Counted from the first letter of the stretch, positions 1 to 8,744 are shown. The stretch: DNA of 64,000 nucleotides from Variovorax sp. PMC12 (GCF_003019815.1 NZ_CP027773.1:2119001-2183000); one strand, 5' to 3'. The notes: a model not told the origin generated them from the letters alone. Made by a program: numbers and translations.

Positions 1-1332
1 GATCACGATGCCGTAGACCACCAGCGCAACGCCTTGCGCCGCGAACACGCCCGTGAGCCCGCCGCCCCAGCGCAGCGCCAGCCACCCGCCCGTGCCTGCC
101 ACCGCGAGCCGCGCGATGTTGCCGAGCACCGGCCACAGCAGCCGGCCGGCGCCCTGCGATGCGAAATACAGCACCAGGCCGACGCCGAAGAAGCCGTAGA
201 GCGGCCCCACCACGCGCAGGTAGTGCGCGCCGGTCTCGAGCATTGCAGGGTCATTGCCGAACAGCAGCAGCCACGGGCGCGGGAACAGCGCCGCCGCGAG
301 GCCGATGGTCTCGGTCAACGCAAAGGCCAGCGCCGCGCCGGCCCAGGTGGCGCGCAACGCGCGTTCGCGCTGGCCCGCCCCCATGCAGGTGCCGACCATC
401 GCGACCAGCGGTGCGCCGAGGCCGAACACCAGCGGCACCAGCAGGTACTCGAGCCGCGAGGCCGTGCCGTAGCCGGCCAGCGCGCCCGAGCCGAAATGCC
501 CGGTGAGCGCGGTCGCGATGCCGATGGAAAGATTGGTGGCCACGGTGGACACCGCACCCACCAGCCCGATGCGCAGGATGTCGCGGAACAGCGGCCAGCG
601 CAGCTTGAGCGCGGCCAGCGTGGGCCGCAGCAGGCTGCGCGGCGAACGCAGGTAGACGATGAGCGCGATGGAGCCCAGCAGGTAGTACAGCAGCAGCGCC
701 ATCGCGCCGCCGGCGATGCCCATGCCGGGCAGCGGGCCGATGCCGAAGATCAGCAGCGGCGACGCCGGAATCAGGAAGACCACGCCCACCACCGTCACGT
801 TGGCCGGCACCGACATGTTGCCGGTGCCGCGGATGATGGCCGACAGCGAGTTGAACAGCCACACCAGCACCGCGCCCGAGAACACCCAGTGCGAGTAAGT
901 GAGCGCGGCTTCGAGCGCCGGCCCCGTGCCGCCCATGACCCCGTAGAGCCAGCGCCCGCCCAGTATCAGCGCGAGCGTGAAGCACAGGCCGAAGCCCAGC
1001 GCGATGACGATGGCGTGCCACACCAGCGCATCGGCGTCGGCGCGGCGGCGCGCGCCGAGCGCACGGGCGATGGACGAGGCGATGCCGCCGCCCATCGCGC
1101 CGCTGGAGGTCATCTGCATCAGCATGACGATGGGGAACACGAGCGCCATGCCCGCGAGCGCGTCGGTGCCGAGCTTGCCGACGAAGTAGGTTTCGATCAG
1201 GCCGACGGAGGCCTGCGCCACCATCACCAGCACGTTGGGCGCTGCCAGTCGCAGCAGTGTGGGAACGATGGGCGCCTCCAGCAGGCGGCGGGTGCGCGGG
1301 TCGAGTTCGGCGGTGTTGCCGGGAGCGGTCAT
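1..1332 (-). CDS. MATE family multidrug/cation antiporter (C-terminus cut by window edge)
   Basis: The minus-strand frame is open from an ATG at 1332 to the window edge, giving 444 codons with no stop, so the 3' end is missing. The product begins MTAPGNTAELDPRTRRLLEA and is almost wholly hydrophobic, with about twelve membrane helices. It reads as a MATE (NorM/DinF-like) exporter of the inner membrane: N-terminal 'PTLLRLAAPNVLVMVAQ', then 'ETYFVGKLGTDALAGMAL', and a repeat of the same fold in the second half. MATE proteins exchange sodium ions or protons for cationic drugs. The usual family length is about 450 residues, so little is lost. It lies 23 bp upstream of the MFS gene on the same strand order. 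Substrate is unknown. Confidence 0.85.
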   Translation of the reverse strand, partial: MTAPGNTAELDPRTRRLLEAPIVPTLLRLAAPNVLVMVAQASVGLIETYFVGKLGTDALAGMALVFPIVMLMQMTSSGAMGGGIASSIARALGARRRADADALVWHAIVIALGFGLCFTLALILGGRWLYGVMGGTGPALEAALTYSHWVFSGAVLVWLFNSLSAIIRGTGNMSVPANVTVVGVVFLIPASPLLIFGIGPLPGMGIAGGAMALLLYYLLGSIALIVYLRSPRSLLRPTLAALKLRWPLFRDILRIGLVGAVSTVATNLSIGIATALTGHFGSGALAGYGTASRLEYLLVPLVFGLGAPLVAMVGTCMGAGQRERALRATWAGAALAFALTETIGLAAALFPRPWLLLFGNDPAMLETGAHYLRVVGPLYGFFGVGLVLYFASQGAGRLLWPVLGNIARLAVAGTGGWLALRWGGGLTGVFAAQGVALVVYGIVI

Positions 1333-1355
1333 GGCGGGGCCTCGATGGGTTCGGT

Positions 1356-2669
1356 TCAGGCGCGTGCCGCGGCGGGCGTCACGGGTGTGCCGGCCTTGGC
1401 AGCCGGGCGGCGGATCATCATCACGATCAACGCGGCCACCAGGCAGGCCGCGCCGGCTGCATACAGTGCGGGCGTGTAGGTCAGCAGCAGCGTGCGTGCG
1501 AAGCCGGCGCCGTAGGCAGCCGTGGCGGCGCCCAGCTGGTGCGCGGCAAAGACCCAGCCGAACACCAGCCCCACCTTGGCGGGGCCGAAGGCGGCGCCCG
1601 CGAGCTTGACGGTGGGCGGCACGGTGGCGATCCAGTCGAGGCCGTAGAACATCGCGAAGATGCCTAGGCCGTAGATGGTGAACTCCGAATGCGGCAGCCA
1701 GAACAGCGACAGCCCGCGCAGGCCGTAGTACCAGAACAGCAGCTTGCGGTTGTCGTAGCGGTCCGACAGCCAGCCCGAGAGGATGGTGCCGACGAAGTCG
1801 AAGGCACCCATCATCGCCAGCACCGACGCGGCGGGCACGGCGCCCATGCCGTTGTCGCCGCACAGCGAGATGAAGTGCGTCTGCACCAGGCCGTTGGTGC
1901 TCAGGCCGCAGATGAAGAAGGTGCCCGCCAGGATCCAGAAGGTGCGGTTGGTCGAGACTTCCCTCAGCACGCGGAACGGCGTGGCGAAGTTCATGGCGGG
2001 CGCGGCGGCGGCGGGCGCGGCCGGCTGCGTGCCGGGCTTTTCACCGTAGGGCAGCAGGCCGATGTCGGACGGCCGGTTGCGCATCAGGCACAACGCGAGC
2101 AGGCCGATGAGGATGCTGCCGATCACGATCGGCACGATGGCCGAGCGCCAGCCCCAGTGCTCGATCATCCAGGCCGCGAAAGGCAGGAACGCCAGCTGTC
2201 CCGTGGCCGAGCTGGCCGTGAGCATGCCGATGACGAGGCCGCGCCGCGCCACGAACCAGCGGTTGGCCACCACCGCGCCGAGCACCAGCGCTGTCATGCC
2301 GGTGCCCAGGCCCAGCATCAGGCTCCACAGCACGAACAGCTGCCACAGCTGCGAAGCCATGGTGACGAGCGCCATCCCCAGGCCGACCAGCGCGAGGCCG
2401 GTGCAGATGACCGCGCGCAGGCCGTAGCGCTCCATGAGCACCGCAGCGAACGGGCCCATCAGGCCGAACAGCGCGAAGCGCAGCGCGAGCGCCGACGAGA
2501 TCTGCTCGGTGCTCCAGCCGAATTCCTGGCCGAGCGGCTTGAGCATGGCCCCCGGCAGGCCCAGCGCGGCCGACATGGTCAGCATGGTCAGGAAGGTGAT
2601 GGCGGCGACGATCCAGCCGTAGTGGATGCCGCGGCGCTGCAGCCATGCGGAAACTTGGGTTGCGAACAT
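1356..2669 (-). CDS. MFS transporter
   Basis: This 437-residue inner-membrane carrier starts MFATQVSAWLQRRGIHYGW. I chose the ATG at 2669 because the longer reading begins in non-homologous sequence antisense to the MarR gene. Twelve hydrophobic segments are visible, with a 'GWLSDRYDNRKLLFWYY' loop typical of the conserved MFS loop motif after helix 2 or 8. The central loop (around residues 205-225) is Ala/Pro-rich. The 'HYGWIVAAITFL' N-terminus resembles the oxalate/formate-antiporter-like or monocarboxylate branch of MFS, so an organic acid substrate is plausible but unproven. It sits beside a divergent MarR/thioesterase pair and a MATE gene on the same strand. Confidence 0.85.
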   Translation of the reverse strand: MFATQVSAWLQRRGIHYGWIVAAITFLTMLTMSAALGLPGAMLKPLGQEFGWSTEQISSALALRFALFGLMGPFAAVLMERYGLRAVICTGLALVGLGMALVTMASQLWQLFVLWSLMLGLGTGMTALVLGAVVANRWFVARRGLVIGMLTASSATGQLAFLPFAAWMIEHWGWRSAIVPIVIGSILIGLLALCLMRNRPSDIGLLPYGEKPGTQPAAPAAAAPAMNFATPFRVLREVSTNRTFWILAGTFFICGLSTNGLVQTHFISLCGDNGMGAVPAASVLAMMGAFDFVGTILSGWLSDRYDNRKLLFWYYGLRGLSLFWLPHSEFTIYGLGIFAMFYGLDWIATVPPTVKLAGAAFGPAKVGLVFGWVFAAHQLGAATAAYGAGFARTLLLTYTPALYAAGAACLVAALIVMMIRRPAAKAGTPVTPAAARA

Positions 2670-2779
2670 GGGACCTCGGATGTTGGAATGCGATGTAGAG
2701 GACGAAGAAAAAATCGGGGGCAGCGCGCGGCCATGCGCGTGATGTGGATGCGTGGGGGAAAAAGCGGTGGGTGGGGGAA

Positions 2780-3235
2780 TCAGTCGTCGGCGTCGGGTGC
2801 GTCGTCGGCGCCCAGCAGTTCCATCGACTCGTCGATCAGCAGGTGCAGCGCCAGCACGCGCTCCACGCCCAGCAGCGCATTGAGCTTCTGCTGCGCGGTC
2901 TTCCAGTGGCCCAGCGCCTCGCGCCGCTTGGCTTCGCCCTCTGGCGTGACCTGCACCAGCCGGCTGCGTGCATCGGCACCGGCGGTCTGCGCCACGAACC
3001 CCGCGGCAATCAGCGGCTGCAGGTTGCGGCTGAGCGTGGAGGCGGTCATCTTGAGTTCGGCAGCCAGGTCGACCGGCCGGCAGGGGCCGATGCGGGCCAG
3101 GTTCGACAGCAGCGAGTACTGCGTGGTCTTGAGGCCGCTTTGCGAAACCTCGGCGTCGTAGTGCTGCGAGAGGCGGCGCGACAGCTGGCGCACCTTGAAG
3201 CTGGTGCAGCCGCGGGGCTTGGTGGGGGTGTCCAT
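2780..3235 (-). CDS. MarR family transcriptional regulator
   Basis: The 151-residue protein has the MarR winged helix: 'GLKTTQYSLLSNLARIGP' leads into 'RPVDLAAELKMTASTLSRNLQPL', the recognition-helix region, and the wing 'GFVAQTAGADARSRLVQVTPEGE'. Flanking helices would form the dimer. MarR proteins usually repress a divergent or adjacent gene and release DNA on binding a phenolic or other ligand. Here the divergent gene is a PaaI-type thioesterase (start 3311), and a 14-bp perfect palindrome with a second imperfect copy lies directly upstream of this start. Repression of both genes is therefore likely. The C-terminus is acidic (DDAPDADD). The ligand is unknown. Confidence 0.88.
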   Translation of the reverse strand: MDTPTKPRGCTSFKVRQLSRRLSQHYDAEVSQSGLKTTQYSLLSNLARIGPCRPVDLAAELKMTASTLSRNLQPLIAAGFVAQTAGADARSRLVQVTPEGEAKRREALGHWKTAQQKLNALLGVERVLALHLLIDESMELLGADDAPDADD

Positions 3236-3243
3236 GGGATATT

Positions 3244-3272
3244 ATTGTATGTGCAACTATTGCATATGCAAT
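3244..3272. promoter_or_regulatory. Tandem palindromic operator, probable MarR binding sites
   Basis: The 14-mer ATTGCATATGCAAT at 3259-3272 is a perfect inverted repeat. An imperfect copy, ATTGTATGTGCAAC, lies at 3244-3257 with three mismatches, centred 15 bp away. Both sit between the divergent MarR gene (start 3235) and the thioesterase (start 3311), where a MarR dimer is expected to bind. TTGCAT-like half sites are common among MarR operators. The assignment to this MarR protein is inference from position. Confidence 0.65.
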
Positions 3273-3310
3273 CAACACCGCTCCGCAAAGCCCCCAGAAG
3301 GAACACAGGC

Positions 3311-3859
3311 ATGACACAGAACCCCAACCAGCTCGAAGGCTGGATCGCCGAAGAACGCCGCATCACCGAGCGCCTGGACGCCGGCCCCGGTCCCGGCCTC
3401 GCCCGCCCCGAGCAGATCGCGGGCAAGACCGGCCTCGAAGTGATGCAGGCCATGCTGGCCGGCGAGATTCCGTACGCGGCCATCGCCAAGACCCTGGACT
3501 TCACGATCGTGGAAGTGCGCGCCGGCGTGGCCATCTTCCAGGGCACGCCGCTGCCGCAGCACCTGAATCCGCTGGGCACCATCCATGGCGGCTGGGTCGC
3601 GACCATGCTCGACTCCGCCCTGGGCTGCTCGGTGCACACCATGATGCCGCCCGGGCGCGGCTACACGACCGCCGAGCTGGGCGTGAACTACGTGAAGGGC
3701 CTGACGCCCAAGGTTCAGCGCGTGCGCGCCGAAGGCAAGGTGATCCATTGCGGCAAGCAGCTGGCCACCGCCGAGGCCCGCCTGTACGGCCCCGACGGCA
3801 CGCTGTACGCGCACGCAACCACCACCTGCCTGGTGTTCGAGATTCCGCCGGCGCGCTGA
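3311..3859 (+). CDS. PaaI family hotdog-fold thioesterase
   Basis: The 182-residue protein carries a hotdog thioesterase domain in its second half: 'NPLGTIHGGWVATMLDSALG' is the conserved HGG segment with the acidic residue on the central helix, followed by 'YTTAELGVNYVKGL' and 'VIHCGKQLATAEARLYGPDG'. Such enzymes hydrolyse aryl- or acyl-CoA thioesters in the cytoplasm. The first 60 residues form an extra helical segment beyond the minimal 120-140 residue fold. I chose the ATG at 3311 because the longer frame upstream runs through the MarR gene. It is divergent from that regulator and is probably controlled by it. The CoA substrate cannot be read from sequence. Confidence 0.85.
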   Translation: MTQNPNQLEGWIAEERRITERLDAGPGPGLARPEQIAGKTGLEVMQAMLAGEIPYAAIAKTLDFTIVEVRAGVAIFQGTPLPQHLNPLGTIHGGWVATMLDSALGCSVHTMMPPGRGYTTAELGVNYVKGLTPKVQRVRAEGKVIHCGKQLATAEARLYGPDGTLYAHATTTCLVFEIPPAR

Positions 3860-3930
3860 CCCCGACCTGCCCGGAAGCGGAGTAGGCCTTCGACCTGTAA
3901 GTCCAAAGGCGTCGGCCTTCGCACGCCCAG

Positions 3931-3946
3931 TGATAATTATTCTCAT
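3931..3946 (+). promoter_or_regulatory. Fur box-like iron-responsive operator
   Basis: TGATAATTATTCTCAT at 3931-3946 closely matches the Fur consensus built on GATAAT/ATTATC hexamers, in the form common in beta- and gammaproteobacteria. It lies 74 bp upstream of the periplasmic iron-binding protein start at 4020, so iron-dependent repression of the ABC operon is the natural reading. Confidence 0.7.
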
Positions 3947-4019
3947 CGCCGCCGCTGCCGAGGCAACAGGCGCCGACGTTTCCAGAATATTTCACAGCCG
4001 CTTCCCGGAGGATTTCTTC

Positions 4020-5084
4020 ATGTTCACCGAACGCAAAAGCGTCCGAGGCCGCGCCGCGCGCGCACTGTTCAGCGCCAGCGCCGCCTGGCTGGCCGTTGCC
4101 GCCCTGCCCGCGCAAGCCGCGACCGACGAACTCACGCTCTACACGACGCGCGAGCCGGCGCTGATCCAGCCGCTCATCTCGGCCTTCAGCGCCCAGAGCA
4201 ACATCAAGGTCAACACCGTGTTCGTCAAGGACGGCCTGCTGGAACGGGTGAAGGCCGAAGGCGCGCGCTCGCCGGCCGACGTGCTGATGACGGTGGACAT
4301 CGGCAACCTCATGGACCTGGTGGACGGCGGCGTGACGCAGCCGGTGAAGTCGGCCGCGCTCGAATCGGCCATTCCCGCCAACCTGCGCGGCGCGGACGGC
4401 CAGTGGTTCTCGCTCTCGATGCGCGCGCGCGTGCTGTACGCCGACAAGAGCCTGCCGATCAAGAGCTTCCGCTACGAAGACCTGGCCGACCCGAAGTACA
4501 AGGGCAAGGTCTGCATCCGCGCCGGCCAGCACCCGTACAACACCGCGCTGGTCGCCTCGCTGATCGCGCACGACGGCGAAGCCAAGGCCGAGCAGTGGCT
4601 GCGCGGCGTCAAGGCCAACCTGGCGCGCAAGGCCACCGGCGGCGACCGCGACGTGGCGCGCGACATCCTGGGCGGCATCTGCGACGTCGGCCTGGCCAAC
4701 TCCTACTACGTCGGCCAGATGAAGAGCGCCAAGGAAGGCACCGACGCGCGCAAGTGGGGCGACGCCATCAAGGTGGTGCGCCCGACCTTCGCCAACGCCA
4801 GGAGCGGCGGCACGCACGTCAACATCAGCGGCGCGGCCGTGGCCAGGAATGCGCCGCAGCGCGCCAACGCGGTCAAGCTGCTCGAGTTCCTGGTGTCGGA
4901 ACCGGCCCAGGCGCTCTACGCGCAGGCCAACTACGAATACCCGGTGCGCAAGGGCGTGGCGCTCGACCCGATCATCGGCCAGACCATCGGCGAGCTGAAG
5001 GTCGATCCGCTGCCGCTGACCGAGATCGCCAAGCACCGCAAGCAGGCCAGCGCGCTGGTCGACAAGGTCGGCTTCGACCAGTGA
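4020..5084 (+). CDS. fbpA: Ferric iron ABC transporter, periplasmic substrate-binding protein
   Basis: This 354-residue protein opens with a long Sec signal peptide ending near 'ALPAQA' (about residue 38), after which the mature chain starts 'TDELTLYTTREPALIQPL', typical of FbpA/FutA/AfuA ferric-binding proteins. The adjacent tyrosines in 'ANSYYVGQM' correspond to the iron-ligand pair of the family. The start at 4020 is preferred over an upstream ATG at 3930, since only this one yields a clean signal peptide and it lies downstream of the Fur-box-like site. It is followed after 40 bp by the permease. It delivers Fe(3+) to the inner-membrane permease. Confidence 0.9.
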   Translation: MFTERKSVRGRAARALFSASAAWLAVAALPAQAATDELTLYTTREPALIQPLISAFSAQSNIKVNTVFVKDGLLERVKAEGARSPADVLMTVDIGNLMDLVDGGVTQPVKSAALESAIPANLRGADGQWFSLSMRARVLYADKSLPIKSFRYEDLADPKYKGKVCIRAGQHPYNTALVASLIAHDGEAKAEQWLRGVKANLARKATGGDRDVARDILGGICDVGLANSYYVGQMKSAKEGTDARKWGDAIKVVRPTFANARSGGTHVNISGAAVARNAPQRANAVKLLEFLVSEPAQALYAQANYEYPVRKGVALDPIIGQTIGELKVDPLPLTEIAKHRKQASALVDKVGFDQ

Positions 5085-5124
5085 CTTCGACGGAGCCGGG
5101 CACACCTTGCCGGCAAGTGACTGA

Positions 5125-6804
5125 ATGAGCTTCCTGCGGCGCCGGCCGCCGGGCCTGCACGCCGCGGGCCCGGCCTGGCGCTGCGCGTCTTTCCTGATCG
5201 CCGTCGGCGTGCTCGCCCCGGTGGTCTCGCTCGCGTGGATCGCGTTCGGCTCGGGCGTCGGGCATTGGGGGCCGTTGCTCGCGCACGTGCTGCCGCAGGC
5301 GGCGCTCAACACGGCCTTGCTGCTGGCCGGCGTCGGCACGCTGGTGCTGCTGATCGGCACCGGCTGCGCATGGCTGGTCACGGCGCACGACTTTCCCGGG
5401 CGCGGTGTGCTGCACTGGGCGCTGCTGCTGCCGCTGGCGATGCCGACCTACATCGTCGCCTTCGCCTACCTCGACCTGCTTCATCCCATCGGCCCGGTGC
5501 AGGGCGCCATTCGATGGATGCTGGGCTTCGACAGCCCGCGCCAGTTCCGCCTGCCTGACCTGCGCTCGATGCCCGGCGCGATCTTCGTGCTGGGCTTCGT
5601 GCTGTACCCCTACGTCTACATGACGGCGCGCGCGATGTTCATGACGCAGCCGGCCCACCTGATGGAAGCCGCGCGCATGCTCGGCGAGAACCGGCGCGGC
5701 GCATTCTTCCGCGTGGCGCTGCCGCTCGCACGGCCGGCGCTGGCCGTGGGCCTGAGCCTGGCACTGCTCGAGACGCTCAACGACATCGGCGCCTCGGAAT
5801 TCCTCGGCGTCAACACGCTCACCGTGGCGGTCTACACCACGTGGATCACGCGCTCCGACCTCGCAGGCGCCGCGCAGATCGCATGCGCCATGCTGTTCAT
5901 GGTGGTGGCGCTGGTCTGGCTCGAACGCAACGGCCGGCGGCACCAGCGCTTCGGCTCGGCGCAGCGCATGCGCGCCGTGCAGCCACGCCGTCTGCGCGGG
6001 GCCGCGGCATGGGCAGCGACCGCCGCCGCCGCGCTGCCGGTGCTGATCGGCTTCGTGGCCCCGGCGCTGTACCTCGTCTGGGAAAGCGCCAAGCGGTTGC
6101 GCCAGGGCGGCGGTATCTCGCAGGGGCTGCTCGCGAGCCTGGGCAACACGCTGGCGCTGGCGGCGGGCGTCACCGTGACGGCCGTGGCCGCGGGGCTGGT
6201 GGTCGCATGGACCGCGCGCACGCAGGGCTCCGGCATCAACCGTGCGCGCTGGCAGGCGCGCGTCGCCACGCTGGGCTATGCGGTGCCGGGAACGGTGCTC
6301 GCCATCGGGCTGCTGACGCCCGCGCTGACGCTCGACGCGGCGCTGGCCACCGCCTTCGGCTGGCAGGGCCTGCCGCTGATGGCCGCTGGCGTGGTGCTGG
6401 TGGTGGCCTGCACGATCCGCTTCCTGGCGATGCCGGTGGGCGGCATCGAGGCGGGTCTATCGCGTATTCCTCCGGCCATCGAGCAGGCCTCGCGGCTGCT
6501 CGGCGAAACCACCGGTGGCACGCTGCGCCGCGTGCACCTGCCGCTGCTGCGCCCCGCGCTGGCGGCCGGCGCGCTGCTGGTGTTCGTCGACGCGATGAAG
6601 GAGCTGCCCGCCACGCTGCTGCTTCGGTCCGCCAATTTCGACACCCTCGCCACCTGGCTCTACGCCGAGGCCGCGCGCGGCACCTACGAGGAAGGCGCGA
6701 TTGCCGCGCTCGGCATCGTGCTGGCCGGCCTTCTGCCGGTGGTGCTGCTGGCGCGCAACCAACTGGGTACGCCCGCTGCCACTTCCAGTCCGGATACCCC
6801 ATGA
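5125..6804 (+). CDS. fbpB: Ferric iron ABC transporter permease (fused two-domain)
   Basis: The 559-residue polytopic protein contains two copies of the binding-protein-dependent permease domain, as usual for FbpB-type importers. Each copy has an EAA-like loop: 'LMEAARMLGENRRGAFFRVALP' (trimmed here to key residues E-A-A and G-E) near residue 180, and 'IEQASRLLGETTGGTLRRV' near residue 450, which contact the ATPase. It forms the Fe(3+) channel in the inner membrane. Its stop overlaps the ATPase start by 4 bp (ATGA), implying translational coupling. Confidence 0.9.
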   Translation: MSFLRRRPPGLHAAGPAWRCASFLIAVGVLAPVVSLAWIAFGSGVGHWGPLLAHVLPQAALNTALLLAGVGTLVLLIGTGCAWLVTAHDFPGRGVLHWALLLPLAMPTYIVAFAYLDLLHPIGPVQGAIRWMLGFDSPRQFRLPDLRSMPGAIFVLGFVLYPYVYMTARAMFMTQPAHLMEAARMLGENRRGAFFRVALPLARPALAVGLSLALLETLNDIGASEFLGVNTLTVAVYTTWITRSDLAGAAQIACAMLFMVVALVWLERNGRRHQRFGSAQRMRAVQPRRLRGAAAWAATAAAALPVLIGFVAPALYLVWESAKRLRQGGGISQGLLASLGNTLALAAGVTVTAVAAGLVVAWTARTQGSGINRARWQARVATLGYAVPGTVLAIGLLTPALTLDAALATAFGWQGLPLMAAGVVLVVACTIRFLAMPVGGIEAGLSRIPPAIEQASRLLGETTGGTLRRVHLPLLRPALAAGALLVFVDAMKELPATLLLRSANFDTLATWLYAEAARGTYEEGAIAALGIVLAGLLPVVLLARNQLGTPAATSSPDTP

Positions 6805-7487
6805 GTTCTTCGCTGCACCTCGATTCGCTCAGCCTCGCCTACGACACGCCGCGCGGCCCGCACACGGTGGTCGACGGCTTCTCGCTCGCGCTGGACGCGG
6901 GCGAAATCGCCTGCCTGTTCGGCCCCTCGGGCTGCGGCAAGACCACGGTGCTGCGCGCGATTGCGGGCTTCGAGCCGGTGCGCGCCGGCACCATCCGGCT
7001 GGGCAGCGTGCTGCTGTCGTCCGGCCAGGTTCACCTGCCGCCGGAGCAGCGCCGCGTGGGCATGATGTTCCAGGAGTACGCGCTGTTCCCGCACCTGTCG
7101 GCCGCGAAGAACGTGGCCTTCGGGTTGCGCCGCATGCCTCGCGCCGCGCAACATGAGCGCGTGGCCGAAATGCTTGCGCTGGTCGGCCTCGCAGATGCCG
7201 CGGAGCGCTATCCGCACGAGCTTTCCGGCGGCCAGCAGCAACGCATCGCGCTGGCCCGCGCGCTCGCGCCCTCGCCCGCCCTGCTGCTGCTCGACGAACC
7301 TTTCTCCAACCTCGACGGCGGCACGCGCGAACGCCTGACGGCACAGGTGCGCGGCATCCTGAAACAGGCGGGCCAGACGGCGATCCTGGTCACGCACAAC
7401 GAGACCGAGGCGCAAGCCATGGCCGACCGCATCGGCGTGATGCACGGCGGGCGCATCACGCACTGGCAAGGCACCGCGGTGGCTTAG
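6801..7487 (+). CDS. fbpC: Ferric iron ABC transporter ATP-binding protein (short form)
   Basis: This 228-residue ATPase has Walker A GPSGCGKTT (residues 41-49), the Q-loop in 'GMMFQEYALFPHL', the signature 'LSGGQQQRIALARAL', Walker B 'LLLLDEPFSNLD' and the switch histidine in 'ILVTHNETEA'. It powers the permease whose reading frame it overlaps by 4 bp. FbpC proteins usually run to about 350 residues with a C-terminal regulatory domain; this one stops just after the nucleotide-binding domain ('GGRITHWQGTAVA'), so the regulatory (TOBE-like) part is absent. The core motifs are intact and the protein should be active. Confidence 0.88.
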   Translation: MSSSLHLDSLSLAYDTPRGPHTVVDGFSLALDAGEIACLFGPSGCGKTTVLRAIAGFEPVRAGTIRLGSVLLSSGQVHLPPEQRRVGMMFQEYALFPHLSAAKNVAFGLRRMPRAAQHERVAEMLALVGLADAAERYPHELSGGQQQRIALARALAPSPALLLLDEPFSNLDGGTRERLTAQVRGILKQAGQTAILVTHNETEAQAMADRIGVMHGGRITHWQGTAVA

Positions 7488-7588
7488 CACAAGGGCGTCT
7501 TTTCTCGAATGGGCTTTTCGGGAAAAGGTTGTTCGGCCCCGCAAGAATCGCGGCGAGCCGAAACACCTCTTCGAGAACGGAAAGCCCC

Positions 7589-8269
7589 ATGTCCCCGACA
7601 CTCACCCTCGTCAGCCACCTGCTGTGCCCGTACGTCCAGCGCGCCGCCATCGCGCTGCATGAAAAAGGCGTGCCCTTCGAGCGCGTCGTGATCGATCTCG
7701 CCAACAAGCCCCAGTGGTTTCTCGACATCTCGCCGCTGGGCAAGGTGCCGCTGCTGAAGGTGCGCCGGCCCGACGGCTCCGAGGCCGTGCTGTTCGAGAG
7801 CAACGTGATCTGCGAGTACCTCGAAGAAACGCAGCCCGGCGCGCGCCTGCACCCCGAAGACCCGCTCGCGCGTGCCCAACACCGCGCTTGGATGGAGTTC
7901 GGATCGGCCATCCTCGCCGACCTCTGGGGCTACGAGACCACGCAGGACGCCGCCGTGTTCGAGCAGAAGCGCCTTGCACTCGCAGCGAAGTTCGAACGCT
8001 TGGAAGCCACGCTCGGCGACGGCCCCTATTTCGCGGGCAGCAGCTTCAGCCTGGTCGATGCGGTGTTCGCGCCGGTGTTCCGCTACTTCGAGGTGTTCGA
8101 CGCGATCAGCGACTCGCGCGTGTTCGACGGCAAGTCCAGGCTCAACGCATGGCGGCAGGCACTCGCGGCCCGCCCCAGCGTGCGCAATGCGGTGGTGCCC
8201 GAGTACCCGCAGCACCTCATGGCCTTCCTGCGCAAGCACCAGGCCCACCTGCTGGCCCTGGCGGCTTGA
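7589..8269 (+). CDS. Glutathione S-transferase
   Basis: A 226-residue soluble GST. The N-terminal thioredoxin-like domain shows 'LVSHLLCPYVQRAAIAL', the cis-proline segment 'GKVPLLKV' and the glutathione-binding 'LFESNVICEYLEE'; the C-terminal helical domain includes 'FAGSSFSLVDAVFAPVFRY', matching the family N-capping box. The CPY motif suggests a cysteine-type active site of the omega/lambda or beta branch, hence thiol-transfer chemistry rather than simple conjugation. I chose the ATG at 7589 because the upstream extension is not GST-like. The next gene is a glutathione-dependent glyoxalase, so a shared detoxification role is plausible. Confidence 0.88.
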   Translation: MSPTLTLVSHLLCPYVQRAAIALHEKGVPFERVVIDLANKPQWFLDISPLGKVPLLKVRRPDGSEAVLFESNVICEYLEETQPGARLHPEDPLARAQHRAWMEFGSAILADLWGYETTQDAAVFEQKRLALAAKFERLEATLGDGPYFAGSSFSLVDAVFAPVFRYFEVFDAISDSRVFDGKSRLNAWRQALAARPSVRNAVVPEYPQHLMAFLRKHQAHLLALAA

Positions 8270-8330
8270 TCGCCGCGCGCGGAAGCCGACAATAGCGGCC
8301 TCCCCCTTCATGACTACAAGGCACCACGAG

Positions 8331-8744
8331 ATGCGACTTCTTCACACCATGCTGCGCGTCGGCAACCTCCAGCGCTCCATCGACTTCTACACCAAGGTGC
8401 TCGGCATGAACCTGCTGCGCACGTCGGAAAACCCCGAATACAAATACAGCCTCGCCTTCATCGGCTACGGCAAGGGCAACCCCGACCAGGCAGAGATCGA
8501 GCTGACCTACAACTGGGGCACCGAGAGCTACGAACTCGGCACCGCCTACGGCCACATCGCGCTCGGCGTGCCCGACGCCTACGCGGCCTGCGAAAAGATC
8601 AAGGCGGCGGGCGGCAACGTCACGCGCGAAGCCGGTCCGGTCAAGGGCGGCACCACCGTCATCGCCTTCGTGACGGACCCCGACGGCTACAAGATCGAGC
8701 TGATCCAGCGCGACGAAGGCGCCGCCGGCGGCGGCCTGCGCTGA
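8331..8744 (+). CDS. gloA: Lactoylglutathione lyase (glyoxalase I)
   Basis: This 137-residue metalloenzyme converts the hemithioacetal of methylglyoxal and glutathione to lactoylglutathione. Metal and substrate residues are visible: the N-terminal 'RLLHTMLRVGNLQRSIDFY' with the first His ligand, 'AEIELTYNWG' with Glu, 'AYGHIALGV' with His, and 'DPDGYKIELIQR' with the last Glu. Length equals that of E. coli GloA (135 residues), the nickel/cobalt-type short form. The start at 8331 fits this conserved N-terminus; an in-frame ATG at 8310 would add seven residues. It follows the GST gene by 61 bp. Confidence 0.93.
   Translation: MRLLHTMLRVGNLQRSIDFYTKVLGMNLLRTSENPEYKYSLAFIGYGKGNPDQAEIELTYNWGTESYELGTAYGHIALGVPDAYAACEKIKAAGGNVTREAGPVKGGTTVIAFVTDPDGYKIELIQRDEGAAGGGLR

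Noticed and set aside
34..1479. A 481-codon plus-strand frame at the left edge
   Set aside because: It is antisense to the MATE gene, whose frame gives a good polytopic protein; the translation here is low-complexity Arg/Gln/His.
7514..7527. CTTTTCGGGAAAAG hairpin after the iron ABC operon
   Set aside because: The stem is short, A+T-rich and lacks a following T-run, so I did not call it a terminator.
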